A DNA stretch of 36,848 bases from an uncultured Lachnospiraceae bacterium (GCA_910586955.1 CAJUMM010000016.1:1-36848); one strand, 5' to 3'. Positions 24,434 to 33,059 are shown, counted from the first letter of the stretch. The notes: generated from the letters alone by a model not told the origin. Program-made: numbers and translations.

Positions 24434-25813
24434 ATGGGGCAGATAAATCTGAATGAGAGAGGGCTGCCAGGGGAATTTCTGGAGAAGATGCGAAGGCTTT
24501 TGGGGAATGAATACGAAGCTTTCCTGGAATGCTATGATCGGGAGCCGGCCCATGCCCTCCGGGTCAACACCTTAAAGGTATCTTTAGAAAAATTCCGGGA
24601 AATCAGTCCTTTTCCCCTGGGTCCCGTGCCCTGGTGTCCCTCCGGATTTTACTACGAAGGGGAGGAACGGCCGGGAAAGCATCCTTATCACGAGGCGGGC
24701 GTATACTATATCCAGGAGCCCAGCGCCATGGCTGCGGCGGAGCTGGCCGCACCGAAGCCCGGGGAGCGGGTGCTGGATCTCTGTGCTGCTCCGGGGGGAA
24801 AAACCACTCATCTGGCGGCGCTGATGGAAGGAAAAGGCCTTCTGGTTTCCAATGAGATTCACCCTGCCAGGGCGAAAATCCTTTCCTCCAATGTGGAGCG
24901 CATGGGGATTGCCCATGCAGTGGTGACCAATGAGACTCCGGAAAAGCTGGCCCGGCACTTCCCGGGTTTTTTTGACCGGATTCTGGTGGATGCCCCCTGT
25001 TCCGGGGAGGGGATGTTCCGGAAGGAAGAAGAGGCCTTAAACCAGTGGAGTCCGAAGAACGTAGAGCTCTGCGCAGCCAGGCAGGGACGGATCCTTATGG
25101 AGGCGGCAAAGATGCTGCGGCCCGGAGGGACCCTGGTGTATTCTACCTGTACCTTTGCCCCGGAGGAGAATGAGGGGAGCATCAGCGCTTTTCTTTTAAG
25201 CCACCCTGATTTTTCCGTGAAACGGGTATCCGCTTATGGGGGCTTTGGGCCGGGCCGCCCGGAATGGAGCGGTTCCCGGGCAGACACGGCGGGAACTTTC
25301 CGGCTCTGGCCCCACCGCCTGGAGGGGGAAGGGCATTATCTGGCGGTCTTAAAGAGGGAGGGAAACGGGAAAGAGACAGAGCCGGTTTGGAAGCTGCCGC
25401 CTGTGGACAGACAGATTCTCGGGCTGTATGAAAAATTTGCGGCAGAGAATCTTTTCGGGAAGCCGGAAGGATTTCCGGTACTCTTTGGGGCAGAGCTTTA
25501 CCTCTTGCCCTGTGATTTTCCCTTAAAAGGCATTAAAATCCTGCGGGCAGGCCTTCACCTGGGGACGGTGAAAAAGGGCCGCCTGGAGCCCTCCCATGCC
25601 CTGGCCCTCTCCCTAAAAGCGAAAGATGCCTTAAGGACTCTCTCTTTGGAAGGGAACGCAGAGAACGTCCGGGCGTGGCTTAAGGGAGAGGCCTTAGAGG
25701 CAGAGGGGGAGAAGGGCTGGACCTTGGTGCTGGCAGATGAGTTTCCCTTGGGATGGGGGAAGCAAAGCGGAGGGCTTTTGAAAAATCACTATCCCAAGGG
25801 ACTGCGGCGTTAA
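24434..25813 (+). CDS. RsmF/NOL1-NOP2-Sun family rRNA (cytosine-C5) methyltransferase
   Basis: A 459-residue m5C methyltransferase. SAM-binding motif LDLCAAPGGKTTHLAAL, motif IV VDAPCSGEGMFRKEE with one conserved cysteine, and motif VI YSTCTFAPEENEG with the catalytic cysteine. The extra C-terminal region fits the RsmF (YebU)-type subgroup in Firmicutes, which targets 16S rRNA. The start follows the previous stop by one base. Its TAA overlaps the TAA of the convergent lysozyme gene in the sequence TTAA. Confidence 0.9.
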   Translation: MGQINLNERGLPGEFLEKMRRLLGNEYEAFLECYDREPAHALRVNTLKVSLEKFREISPFPLGPVPWCPSGFYYEGEERPGKHPYHEAGVYYIQEPSAMAAAELAAPKPGERVLDLCAAPGGKTTHLAALMEGKGLLVSNEIHPARAKILSSNVERMGIAHAVVTNETPEKLARHFPGFFDRILVDAPCSGEGMFRKEEEALNQWSPKNVELCAARQGRILMEAAKMLRPGGTLVYSTCTFAPEENEGSISAFLLSHPDFSVKRVSAYGGFGPGRPEWSGSRADTAGTFRLWPHRLEGEGHYLAVLKREGNGKETEPVWKLPPVDRQILGLYEKFAAENLFGKPEGFPVLFGAELYLLPCDFPLKGIKILRAGLHLGTVKKGRLEPSHALALSLKAKDALRTLSLEGNAENVRAWLKGEALEAEGEKGWTLVLADEFPLGWGKQSGGLLKNHYPKGLRR

Positions 25814-26730
25814 GGCCTGGGTATCTTAAGGACTTCCCCGGGATAGATACGGTTGGGATCTGCAATCTGGTTCAGATCAGCAAGTATTTCCACCGTTGTA
25901 TGATGGCGGGAAGCAATTTGGGAGAGAGTATCCCCCTTTTGTATCCGGTACAGGAAGTAGCTGCCCTGTCCGCCGGAGGGGATAAGGAGCTGCTGGCCGG
26001 GATAAATCAGGCCGGGGTTGACAATTCCGTTCAGCTCTGCTAGAGCCGATACCGTGGTGTGGTGTGCGTTGGCAATGTCCCAGAGGGTGTCGCCGGGCTT
26101 AACGGTGTATCGTTCCGGATCCGGTTTGGGAGTTGTATCCTGGATAAAGACAGAGGACCGGAAATGATCCAGATCCACACGGCCCCGGATTCCGGGGATA
26201 TTCCCGGCGTCGGAATGCTGAAAACCGCTCCAGGTCTTCCAGGCACCGGTACTCTTGGGACGGTCCACGCCGTACTCAGCGATCCACAGAGGATAGGCGG
26301 ACAGGGAAGCATTCCAGATATTGCGGACAGCGTTGAGATTACTGTAGAGAATGGGCTCGTAACCCAGCAGTCCCTGCAGTGTTTTTAGAAAAGAGGTCCC
26401 ATTTTTGTTGATTTGTTCCCGGGTGAGTCCGGGGAAGGTTTCATAATCCATAGCCGGGCGGCAGTCAAAGGTTTTCCCGGCAATGAGGCGGTGGAAGCGG
26501 CGGGCCTGGCCGGCGGCTTCCTCCGGGGTCCGGGCTCTCAGATAGTAGTAAAATCCTACATGGAGTCCCGCATCCAATGCCTTCCGGGTGTTGATTTCAA
26601 AATTGGAATCTATACGGTCAGGGCTTGAACCTGCGCGGATGTAGACGACTTCAATACCTGCCTGGGCCACGGCTTGAAAGTTGATAGGTCCCTGGTAGAC
26701 ACTTACATCAATACCATCGTATTGCTGCAT
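25810..26730 (-). CDS. GH25 lysozyme with two C-terminal LysM domains
   Basis: Peptidoglycan muramidase of 306 residues. The GH25 catalytic domain covers about residues 1-200, with DGIDVSVYQG at the N-terminus and the DxE pair in AMDYETF. Two LysM repeats follow (YTVKPGDTLWDIA and YRIQKGDTLSQIA). There is no signal peptide, so export would need a holin or non-classical release. It looks like a phage-type endolysin or a tailocin relic standing alone among housekeeping genes. No holin or other phage gene is next to it. Confidence 0.92.
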   Translation of the reverse strand: MQQYDGIDVSVYQGPINFQAVAQAGIEVVYIRAGSSPDRIDSNFEINTRKALDAGLHVGFYYYLRARTPEEAAGQARRFHRLIAGKTFDCRPAMDYETFPGLTREQINKNGTSFLKTLQGLLGYEPILYSNLNAVRNIWNASLSAYPLWIAEYGVDRPKSTGAWKTWSGFQHSDAGNIPGIRGRVDLDHFRSSVFIQDTTPKPDPERYTVKPGDTLWDIANAHHTTVSALAELNGIVNPGLIYPGQQLLIPSGGQGSYFLYRIQKGDTLSQIASRHHTTVEILADLNQIADPNRIYPGEVLKIPRP

Positions 26731-26843
26731 AAAATCATTCCTTTCCTGATTGGGATGTTCTACCTCATCTTATGACAAAAGATGTCTTTGGTGTACAGGA
26801 GGGGAAAAATCTCTGAATTTGGATTTTCACAGGAGGATTTGTT

Positions 26844-28181
26844 ATGAATTTATCGGTTGAGACAGGAGTTCCGGTGCTGACCGTGTTTCTCCAGGGACTT
26901 TTAAGCTTTTTCTCCCCCTGCGTTCTCCCGCTGATTCCTTTGTATATGGGATATCTGGCAGGCGGGGCCCAGACGGTGGATGAGAAGGGGAATCCCTGCT
27001 ATCCACGGAAGAAGATTTTGTGCAACACCCTGTTTTTCATCCTGGGGATCAGCTTTGCCTTTCTGGCCCTGGGCTTCGGCTTTTCCGCTTTGGGGCGGTT
27101 TCTCGGAAAAAACCGGATGCTTCTGGCCCGTTTCGGCGGAATCCTGATGATTCTCTTCGGCCTCTACCAGCTGGGAGTCCTGGGCCGGTCTGTCCTGGTG
27201 GAAAAGGAGCGCCGTCTTCCCCTGCGTGTGGACCGCTGGGCCATGAATCCGGTGACGGCTTTGATTCTGGGCTTTGGGTTCAGCTTTGCCTGGACACCCT
27301 GCGTAGGCCCGGCACTGGCAGGCGTGCTTCTCATGGTGTCCTCCTCCGGAAATTTTGCTTCCGGTCTTTTGCTTATAGGAGTCTATATCCTGGGCTTTGT
27401 ACTTCCCTTTTTGGCCGTGGGACTTTTTACCGGGCAGGTATTGTCGGCTTTCCGGCGCTATGGGAAGGTGATCCGCTACACCACCCGCATAGGCGGCGCA
27501 CTCTTGATCCTTATGGGTGTGATGACCCTGACAGGATGGATGAACGGACTGACCGGGTACCTTTCTTCCTTTGACGGGGGAACTGCCCAGGCCGGGGAAA
27601 GCCAGGAGACACCGGGAGAAGAAGCAGAGACGGAGAAAGGCGGCTTAGAGGAGGAAGGGGCTTCCGCCACGGAGACAGGCCGGGAGGACAGGGAGGCAGA
27701 GGAGGAGCGCCCGGAGGTTCCGGCCCCCGATTTCACCCTGACGGACCAGTTCGGGAACACCCATACCCTCTCGGAGTATCAGGGCAAGACAATTTTCCTC
27801 AATTTCTGGGCCACCTGGTGCGGTCCCTGCCGGAGGGAAATGCCGGACATCCAGAAACTCTATGAGGATTACGGGGAGAACGAAGGAGACCTGATTGTCC
27901 TTGGGGTGGCAAATCCCAAGACGGAGGACGCTCCCCACAACAGCGATGTGACGCAGGAGGAGATAGCTGCCTTTATGGAGGAAAACGGCTATGATTATCC
28001 GGTGGTTATGGATACCACAGGGGAGCTTTTTGCCGCCTACGGGATCCAGGCATTCCCTACCACCTTTCTCATTGACACCCGGGGAAACGTCTACGGGTAT
28101 GTGACGGGAAGCCTTACGGGGGATATAATGGAAAATATTGTAAAACAAACAATGGAAGGAGATACAAATGTTACTGATTGA
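26844..28181 (+). CDS. CcdA/DsbD-type membrane protein fused to a TlpA-like thioredoxin domain
   Basis: A 445-residue fusion. The N-terminal half (about 1-230) is a CcdA-type thiol-electron transporter with six or so membrane segments and paired cysteines in FFSPCVLPLIP and WTPCVGPALAG. A Glu-rich low-complexity linker (about 250-290) leads to an extracytoplasmic thioredoxin domain with ATWCGPCRREMP and a cis-proline segment AFPTTFLID. It should pass reducing equivalents from cytoplasmic thioredoxin across the membrane to its own redox domain, for thiol repair or redox homeostasis. AGGAGG lies eight bases before the ATG. The stop overlaps the next gene by 14 bases. Confidence 0.92.
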   Translation: MNLSVETGVPVLTVFLQGLLSFFSPCVLPLIPLYMGYLAGGAQTVDEKGNPCYPRKKILCNTLFFILGISFAFLALGFGFSALGRFLGKNRMLLARFGGILMILFGLYQLGVLGRSVLVEKERRLPLRVDRWAMNPVTALILGFGFSFAWTPCVGPALAGVLLMVSSSGNFASGLLLIGVYILGFVLPFLAVGLFTGQVLSAFRRYGKVIRYTTRIGGALLILMGVMTLTGWMNGLTGYLSSFDGGTAQAGESQETPGEEAETEKGGLEEEGASATETGREDREAEEERPEVPAPDFTLTDQFGNTHTLSEYQGKTIFLNFWATWCGPCRREMPDIQKLYEDYGENEGDLIVLGVANPKTEDAPHNSDVTQEEIAAFMEENGYDYPVVMDTTGELFAAYGIQAFPTTFLIDTRGNVYGYVTGSLTGDIMENIVKQTMEGDTNVTD

Positions 28182-28515
28182 GTACCCAAAATGCAGTACC
28201 TGCCAGAAAGCAAAGAAATGGCTGGAGGCCAACAAGATTTCCTTTGAGGACCGGCATATTGTGGAGAACCGGCCCACAGAGGAGGAATTAAAAGAGTGGA
28301 TAGAAAAGAGCGGCTATCCCGTGAAACGCTTCTTTAATACCAGCGGCATGAAGTACCGGGATCTGGGGCTTAAGGAGAAGCTTCCCCAGATGAGCCAGGA
28401 GGAGCAGATCAAGCTTCTGGCCACCGACGGGATGCTGGTGAAGCGGCCCCTGCTTATTGGAGAGAAGATTCTGGTGGGATTCCGGGAGAAGGAGTGGGGG
28501 GAAACCTTGCTGTAG
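28168..28515 (+). CDS. ArsC/Spx-family thioredoxin-fold protein
   Basis: A 115-residue protein of the ArsC/Spx/YffB group. The redox motif is YPKCSTCQKAK (CxxC) at about residues 9-12, and the RP-containing segment KRPLL near residue 92 is the usual active-site partner. The CxxC makes it Spx/YffB-like rather than a classical arsenate reductase. The start lies within the end of the CcdA-TlpA fusion gene with AAGGAG at six bases, so the two thiol-redox genes are coupled. Confidence 0.88.
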   Translation: MLLIEYPKCSTCQKAKKWLEANKISFEDRHIVENRPTEEELKEWIEKSGYPVKRFFNTSGMKYRDLGLKEKLPQMSQEEQIKLLATDGMLVKRPLLIGEKILVGFREKEWGETLL

Positions 28516-28632
28516 ATCTTGTGCAAATGCCATAATCTTAGAAAAGAATCAACGGGAATATTGACAAAAATGACAAGTAATGGCACAATAGAAGCAGGTG
28601 ATAATGTAGTATGTAGTACGGGAGGGTTCGAG

Positions 28633-29379
28633 ATGAACAAGTATGAGGTAATCCGGGATATTCTGGAGAAGAGCAGCTACACGGTTGCCATGTGCGGCAC
28701 GGAAATGATGAAGGAATCGGGAATGCCAAGCCTGCGGGCGCCTGAGATCGCCTACCGGGTGGAGAAGGAATACGGGTATTCCCCGGAGGAAATTTTTGCC
28801 TCCGTATTTTATACCAATCGGAAGGAAACCTTTTTTAAGTACTATCGGGAGGAAATGCTGAAACCTCCCCTGGAGCCAAGCGAAGGATTTTACGCCTTGG
28901 CGGAGCTGGAGAAACGGGGAAAGCTCCAGTGTACCATTGCAAACAATGTACATAATCTCCCGGGAAGGGCCGGCTGCGAGAAGGTTCTGAACCTCCATGG
29001 AACCATCTTTGACAATGAGTGCCCCCGCTGCGGGAAGCGGTATCCCATGGAGTACATCCGGGATTCTAAAAAAATTCCCCTCTGTGAGAAATGTATGATT
29101 CCCGTGCGGCCCAAGGTGCTTCTCTTCGGGGAGCAGGTGGACAATCAGCTGATGACCAAGGCGGTGGAAGAGGTGACCCGGGCAGATACCCTGTTGCTTT
29201 TGGGCACGCCCATGAACTCCGGTTTGTGTGAAGGCTATGTGAAGTATTTTGAGGGCAGCCGGGTGATTATCATTCATGCCCAGGAGCATTATCTGGACGA
29301 GAAGGCGGATGTGGCCCTTCATGAGGAAGTGAAGACGGCTCTGCCGAAGATTGTCTGGCCGGAAGGGAAAAAGGCTTAG
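28633..29379 (+). CDS. Sir2-like protein with aberrant NAD-binding motifs
   Basis: A 248-residue protein of the sirtuin fold. The recognisable parts are LNLHGTIFDNECPRCGKRY (catalytic-type histidine followed by zinc cysteines CPRC), CEKC, RPKVLLFGEQV and LLLGTPMNSG. The normal GAGxS...PDFRG motif is replaced by MCGTEMMKESGMPSLRA, and the TQNxDxLH motif by IANNVHNLPG. It may therefore be a non-deacetylase NAD-binding or ADP-ribose enzyme, or an inactive relative. The start ATG at 28633 follows GGGAGGG by six bases; an in-frame ATG at 28570 and a TTG at 28519 lack ribosome sites. Confidence 0.82.
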   Translation: MNKYEVIRDILEKSSYTVAMCGTEMMKESGMPSLRAPEIAYRVEKEYGYSPEEIFASVFYTNRKETFFKYYREEMLKPPLEPSEGFYALAELEKRGKLQCTIANNVHNLPGRAGCEKVLNLHGTIFDNECPRCGKRYPMEYIRDSKKIPLCEKCMIPVRPKVLLFGEQVDNQLMTKAVEEVTRADTLLLLGTPMNSGLCEGYVKYFEGSRVIIIHAQEHYLDEKADVALHEEVKTALPKIVWPEGKKA

Positions 29380-29389
29380 AAAGAAATGA

Positions 29390-29421
29390 AAAAGGGATCG
29401 AGCCCAGGCTTGATCCCTTTT
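29390..29421 (+). terminator. Terminator after the Sir2-like gene
   Basis: Inverted repeat AAAAGGGATC...GATCCCTTTT with an inner AGCC/GGCT pairing. It is A-rich on the left and T-rich on the right, so it could act in both directions. Confidence 0.75.
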
Positions 29422-29478
29422 GTGGGTTTGCCCCTCTTGTAGGGAGGGTACGAAAATCACAGGGAAGAGGATAGAATT

Positions 29479-30045
29479 ATGAAATTACTGGAAGAGAAGA
29501 TTTTAAAGGAAGGAATTGTGCTGGCCGGGGATATCCTAAAGGTAGACGGTTTTATCAATCATCAGATTGACATTCCCCTGATGGAAGCTTTGGGCCGGGA
29601 TATGGCGGAGCATTTTCAGGGCCGGGGAATTACAAAGGTGATGACCATAGAATCTTCCGGCATTGCCCCGGCGGTGTTTACTGCTAAATATCTGGAGGTT
29701 CCCCTGGTGGTTCTCAAAAAGCAGGCGTCGAAAAACCTCAAGACAAAGGTATGGCAGACGGAGGTGGTCTCCTATACGAAAGATATTTCCTACGATCTAA
29801 CCCTGGCCAGGGATTACTTGACCGACGGAGATCACGTATTGATTGTGGATGATTTCCTGGCAAACGGGGAGGCGGCTACGGGAGCCGTCCGCCTGATACG
29901 GAAAGCTCACGCCACTTTGGCCGGAGTGGGGGTTCTGATAGAGAAATGTTTCCAGCCCGGAAGGGAGAAGCTGGAGAGCCAGGGAATTCATGTGTATGCC
30001 CAGGCCCGGATCCGGGGATTGGAAAACGGAGAGATTCACTTTTAG
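29479..30045 (+). CDS. xpt: Xanthine phosphoribosyltransferase
   Basis: Purine-salvage enzyme that makes XMP from xanthine and PRPP, 188 residues, the usual size for Xpt. The N-terminus MKLLEEKILKEG and the segment GDILKVDGFINHQID are typical. The PRPP loop is VLIVDDFLANGEA, and the flexible segment KKQASKNLK follows the Xpt pattern. No purine riboswitch is visible in the 57 bases between the preceding terminator and the start. Confidence 0.94.
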   Translation: MKLLEEKILKEGIVLAGDILKVDGFINHQIDIPLMEALGRDMAEHFQGRGITKVMTIESSGIAPAVFTAKYLEVPLVVLKKQASKNLKTKVWQTEVVSYTKDISYDLTLARDYLTDGDHVLIVDDFLANGEAATGAVRLIRKAHATLAGVGVLIEKCFQPGREKLESQGIHVYAQARIRGLENGEIHF

Positions 30046-30060
30046 CAAGGCAGGTGCAGG

Positions 30061-30951
30061 ATGAATACCATTTTACAGGAATTTGAGAAAAGGGACTGGA
30101 GCAGGCTTTTGACTGCGGTACTGGGAATGTTGATCTTTTCCCTTGGGATCAATATTTTTATAGTTCCTGCAGAACTTTACAACGGAGGGGTTCTGGGAAT
30201 CAGCCAGATTATCCGTACCCTTCTGATCCGCTATGGAAATTTTAATTTTCACGGTGTGGACGTGGCGGGCATCATCAATCTGGTACTGAATATTCCGCTG
30301 TTTTTTCTGGCTTACCGTTTTATCAGCAAGAAATTTTTCTTCCGTACCCTGGTCTGCGTGATCAGCCAGACTTTTTTTCTTACGGCAATTCCCGTTCCTG
30401 TGGTGCCCCTTGTGGAGGATACTTTGACAGCCAGTCTTATCGGAGGCATCATTGCCGGTTCTGGGATCGGCCTGGCTCTCCGGTGCCGGGGGTCCAGCGG
30501 CGGCCTGGATATTCTGGGCATTTACTTTACAAAGAAATATCAGGATTTCAGCGTGGGACGATTGGCGCTGCTGGTCAATCTGGCCATCTACGGAGCCTGC
30601 GCCCTGCTCTTTGACGTTACGGTGGTGATTTACTGCGTCATTTATACCTCTATCAGTACGCTGATGATGGACAAGACCCATACCCAGAATATCAGCACTG
30701 CAGTTTTTATCTTTACCAAGCAGGATCCGGAAGGAGTGATGCGCTATATTCTGGAGGAGCTGGTGCGGGGAGCTACCTACTGGGAGGCCAAGGGCGGCTA
30801 TACGGAGCAGAAAACCAACATTATTTTTACCGTGATTTCCAAGCATGAATTGATGGCGCTGAAGCGGAAGCTGCGCCAGCTCGATCCCCAGGCTTTTCTG
30901 GTGAGCAAAGAGGATGTGGGAATAGAGGGGAAATTTGTAAAACATTTGTAA
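30061..30951 (+). CDS. YitT family membrane protein (DUF2179 C-terminal domain)
   Basis: A 296-residue protein with about six membrane segments (for example LLTAVLGMLIFSLGINIFIVP), followed by a soluble DUF2179 domain at about 215-296 containing RGATYWEAKGGYT and KTNIIFTVIS. The segment RGSSGGLDILG in the membrane part is also typical. The function of YitT proteins is not established. It starts 16 bases after xpt and is followed by a strong terminator. Confidence 0.9.
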   Translation: MNTILQEFEKRDWSRLLTAVLGMLIFSLGINIFIVPAELYNGGVLGISQIIRTLLIRYGNFNFHGVDVAGIINLVLNIPLFFLAYRFISKKFFFRTLVCVISQTFFLTAIPVPVVPLVEDTLTASLIGGIIAGSGIGLALRCRGSSGGLDILGIYFTKKYQDFSVGRLALLVNLAIYGACALLFDVTVVIYCVIYTSISTLMMDKTHTQNISTAVFIFTKQDPEGVMRYILEELVRGATYWEAKGGYTEQKTNIIFTVISKHELMALKRKLRQLDPQAFLVSKEDVGIEGKFVKHL

Positions 30952-30970
30952 CAGGTTTACAACACTTCTA

Positions 30971-30996
30971 GGGTGCCGGATGGCACCCGTTTTTTT
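30971..30996 (+). terminator. Strong terminator after the YitT gene
   Basis: Perfect stem GGGTGCC-GGAT-GGCACCC followed, after one G, by seven T residues. Confidence 0.9.
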
Positions 30997-31047
30997 GAGA
31001 AATATTTTATTTTTGAAGATTATCTTAGATTCCCTTCGTTTTATTAG

Positions 31048-31599
31048 ATGAACAGAGGAGAAAAGAGAGGGGAGGCGGATGCAATTAACAGGGAAGAGCA
31101 GCTGGAGGAGCTGATTGACCGGTATCAGAATCTGATATTTTCAATCTGTTACAAAATGACCGGGGACTATTTTGCATCGGAGGACCTGGCGCAGGAAACA
31201 TTTTTATCCGCCTATGAGAAATACACCTCTTTTGACGGAAGGAACGAAAAGGCATGGATATGCCGGATCGCAGTCAACAAATGCCTGGATTACCAGAAGC
31301 ATTCCGGACGGAAGGCAGTTCCCACAGAGGACACCTGGTTCTCCTTCCAGGAGGACAAAGGGATGTCGCCGGAGGAGGCCTGCCTGGAGGAGGAAGTGCG
31401 TACAGAGCTTTATCAGAGCTGCAAGGCTTTGAAACCGCCCTACGACGAAATTGCCCTGGACTATTATTACTACGAGATGGACGTGGGTGAGATAGCAAAG
31501 AAGCGGGAACGCAATGTGAAAACCGTCCAAACCCAGATTTACCGGGCCAGGGGAATGCTTCGGAAACACTACAAAGAAAAGGAGGAGAGACGCGCATGA
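31048..31599 (+). CDS. ECF-type sigma-70 family RNA polymerase sigma factor
   Basis: A 183-residue alternative sigma factor. Region 2 runs from LIDRYQNLIFSICYKMTG to EDLAQETFLSAYE, with AWICRIAVNKCLDYQ after it. Region 4 near the C-terminus contains VGEIAKKRERNVKTVQTQIYRAR. The ATG at 31048 lacks a clear ribosome site, so the start is uncertain. The purine-rich stretch after it suggests initiation slightly downstream, but no standard in-frame start codon is there. The stop overlaps the next ATG (ATGA), where an anti-sigma-like membrane protein begins. Confidence 0.9.
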   Translation: MNRGEKRGEADAINREEQLEELIDRYQNLIFSICYKMTGDYFASEDLAQETFLSAYEKYTSFDGRNEKAWICRIAVNKCLDYQKHSGRKAVPTEDTWFSFQEDKGMSPEEACLEEEVRTELYQSCKALKPPYDEIALDYYYYEMDVGEIAKKRERNVKTVQTQIYRARGMLRKHYKEKEERRA

Positions 31600-32015
31600 G
31601 ACAAAAGGACAGAAAACAGGAAATGCCGGATGCCTATACTCTGGAGCTTATCCGGCAGGTGGAGTCGGAAGGCCTGCTAAAAGCTCCCGCTCATATGAAA
31701 GCGGAGATCCTTGAGCGTTCACGGAAGCCGGATTACCAGATTGCCCTGCAGACACGGAAGATTTCCAGAGACATGCAGTTTTTCTTCTACAGCCTGAAAG
31801 TGGGGGCGGCAGTGGCCATGGCGCTGTTCCTGCTGTTTATGGTTCCCAGGGAGATTCCCCAGAATGACGGTTTCTTTGACCGGGAGCCGGGGCAGGCAAG
31901 GGAGGCCTCCATCGGTGAGAAATTTAACGAGGGACTGCGGGATTTCAATCAGATGCTTACGGAGATAACTACATCCAATCAAAACAGACAAAGGGAGGAT
32001 TTAAGATATGACTAA
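31596..32015 (+). CDS. Putative anti-sigma factor, single-pass membrane protein
   Basis: A 139-residue protein with a soluble N-terminal part (about 1-68), one membrane segment (VGAAVAMALFLLFMVP) and a short outer C-terminal part. The size, topology and ATGA coupling to the ECF sigma gene suggest it binds and restrains that sigma factor. No zinc-anti-sigma HxxxCxxC motif is visible, so the assignment rests on context. Confidence 0.7.
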   Translation: MRQKDRKQEMPDAYTLELIRQVESEGLLKAPAHMKAEILERSRKPDYQIALQTRKISRDMQFFFYSLKVGAAVAMALFLLFMVPREIPQNDGFFDREPGQAREASIGEKFNEGLRDFNQMLTEITTSNQNRQREDLRYD

Positions 32016-32586
32016 GAAAAAGAGCGGTTTTTGGACATTTATTTTTTCATTCATGCCGGGAGCGGCGGAGATGTACATGGGATTTATGAAAATGGGCGTG
32101 AGCCTAATGGGCCTGTTCCTTGGGCTGATTGTGGTGGGTAGCTTTTTCGCCCAGGGAATTTTCCTGGTGATAGATGTGGTGGTGTGGTTTTACGGATTTT
32201 TCCATGCCCATAACCTCCGGGCCATGGATGACGAAGACTTCTATGCTCTGGAGGATACCTACTTGTTCTCCCCGGAGGAAGAGGGAAAGATGTTTTGGAA
32301 CAATATGGTGGTAGCCAGATACCGGAAGATTGTGGCGGCTGTCCTGATTCTTATGGGGATTTCCATTCTCTGGAACAACATTCTGGATTTGCTGTACTGG
32401 CTGCTGCCGGAGGTGATGCAGGATTTTATGTATACCATCAGCTACCGGATTCCACAGGTGGTGCTGGGCATTGGCATTATCGCTGCAGGCATCCTGTTGA
32501 TCCGGGGGAAGAAGGAAGAACTTTTGGAGGAATCGGAAAAGGAGGGGAGAGAAGATGGAAGAGAAACCGATGGTGCGGACTCATAG
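32008..32586 (+). CDS. TM2-like multi-pass membrane protein
   Basis: A 192-residue membrane protein. The N-terminus FWTFIFSFMPGAAEMYMGFMKMG resembles a TM2-type helical hairpin in two parts, followed by two more hydrophobic pairs (KIVAAVLILMGISILW and VVLGIGIIAAGILLI) and a charged tail. The start overlaps the anti-sigma-like gene by eight bases. It is the third gene of the sigma operon and is probably a target or part of the envelope response it controls. Function unknown. Confidence 0.75.
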   Translation: MTKKKSGFWTFIFSFMPGAAEMYMGFMKMGVSLMGLFLGLIVVGSFFAQGIFLVIDVVVWFYGFFHAHNLRAMDDEDFYALEDTYLFSPEEEGKMFWNNMVVARYRKIVAAVLILMGISILWNNILDLLYWLLPEVMQDFMYTISYRIPQVVLGIGIIAAGILLIRGKKEELLEESEKEGREDGRETDGADS

Positions 32587-32875
32587 AGTGGGAACCGTTA
32601 CCTTTGGCATCATCTTGGTGATTTGGGGTACGCTGTTTTTGCTCCGCTTGATTTTCCCGGTACTGGACTGTGAACTGATCTTCCGCCTGTGGCCCCTGGT
32701 CTTCATTTCCCTGGGAATCGAGGTTCTGGTGAGCAGCCGCAAGCCTGGCCGGAAACTGGTTTATGACGGAGCGGCGATTTTCCTGATGGTTCTTTTGATG
32801 GTGTTTGCCATGTGTATGGCAGGGATGGACTGGATTTTTGTCCATTATGACGGGTATCCGGTTTACTGGTTTTAA
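32555..32875 (+). CDS. Small LiaI/LiaF-type (DUF5668-like) membrane protein
   Basis: A 106-residue protein with three hydrophobic segments, including TVTFGIILVIWGTLFLL and LWPLVFISLGIEVLV, the latter typical of LiaI-LiaF-like membrane regions. The final segment is AAIFLMVLLMVFAMCMA. It overlaps the preceding gene by 32 bases. With the sigma factor, putative anti-sigma and TM2-like protein it forms a four-gene envelope-type operon. The specific stress is not evident. Confidence 0.75.
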   Translation: MEEKPMVRTHRVGTVTFGIILVIWGTLFLLRLIFPVLDCELIFRLWPLVFISLGIEVLVSSRKPGRKLVYDGAAIFLMVLLMVFAMCMAGMDWIFVHYDGYPVYWF

Positions 32876-32995
32876 GAGGAAAACTGCTTTTGGCAGAATG
32901 GGTGAAGCTGCATAAGATGGAAGTATAGGAAACCAGGGCCTTCCGGCCTAGGCTTCCTGCCCGTTTTCTGCATATTCCGGAATATTTTTTATAGG

Positions 32996-33038
32996 AAAAA
33001 GCCTGGGGATCGAGAAGGTTTCGGTCCCCGGGCTTTTT
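32996..33038 (+). terminator. Terminator between the sigma operon and the rpn gene
   Basis: Long stem AAAAAGCCtGGGGA...TCCCCgGGCTTTTT, about 13 paired bases, with T residues on the plus side and A residues on the other. It probably ends transcription from both convergent units. Confidence 0.8.
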
Positions 33039-33059
33039 GTTTTCTAGTACCGTACTGTA

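Noticed and set aside
29422..29478. Purine riboswitch upstream of xpt
   Set aside because: Only 57 bases lie between the preceding terminator and the start, too short, and no purine-aptamer conserved core is seen.
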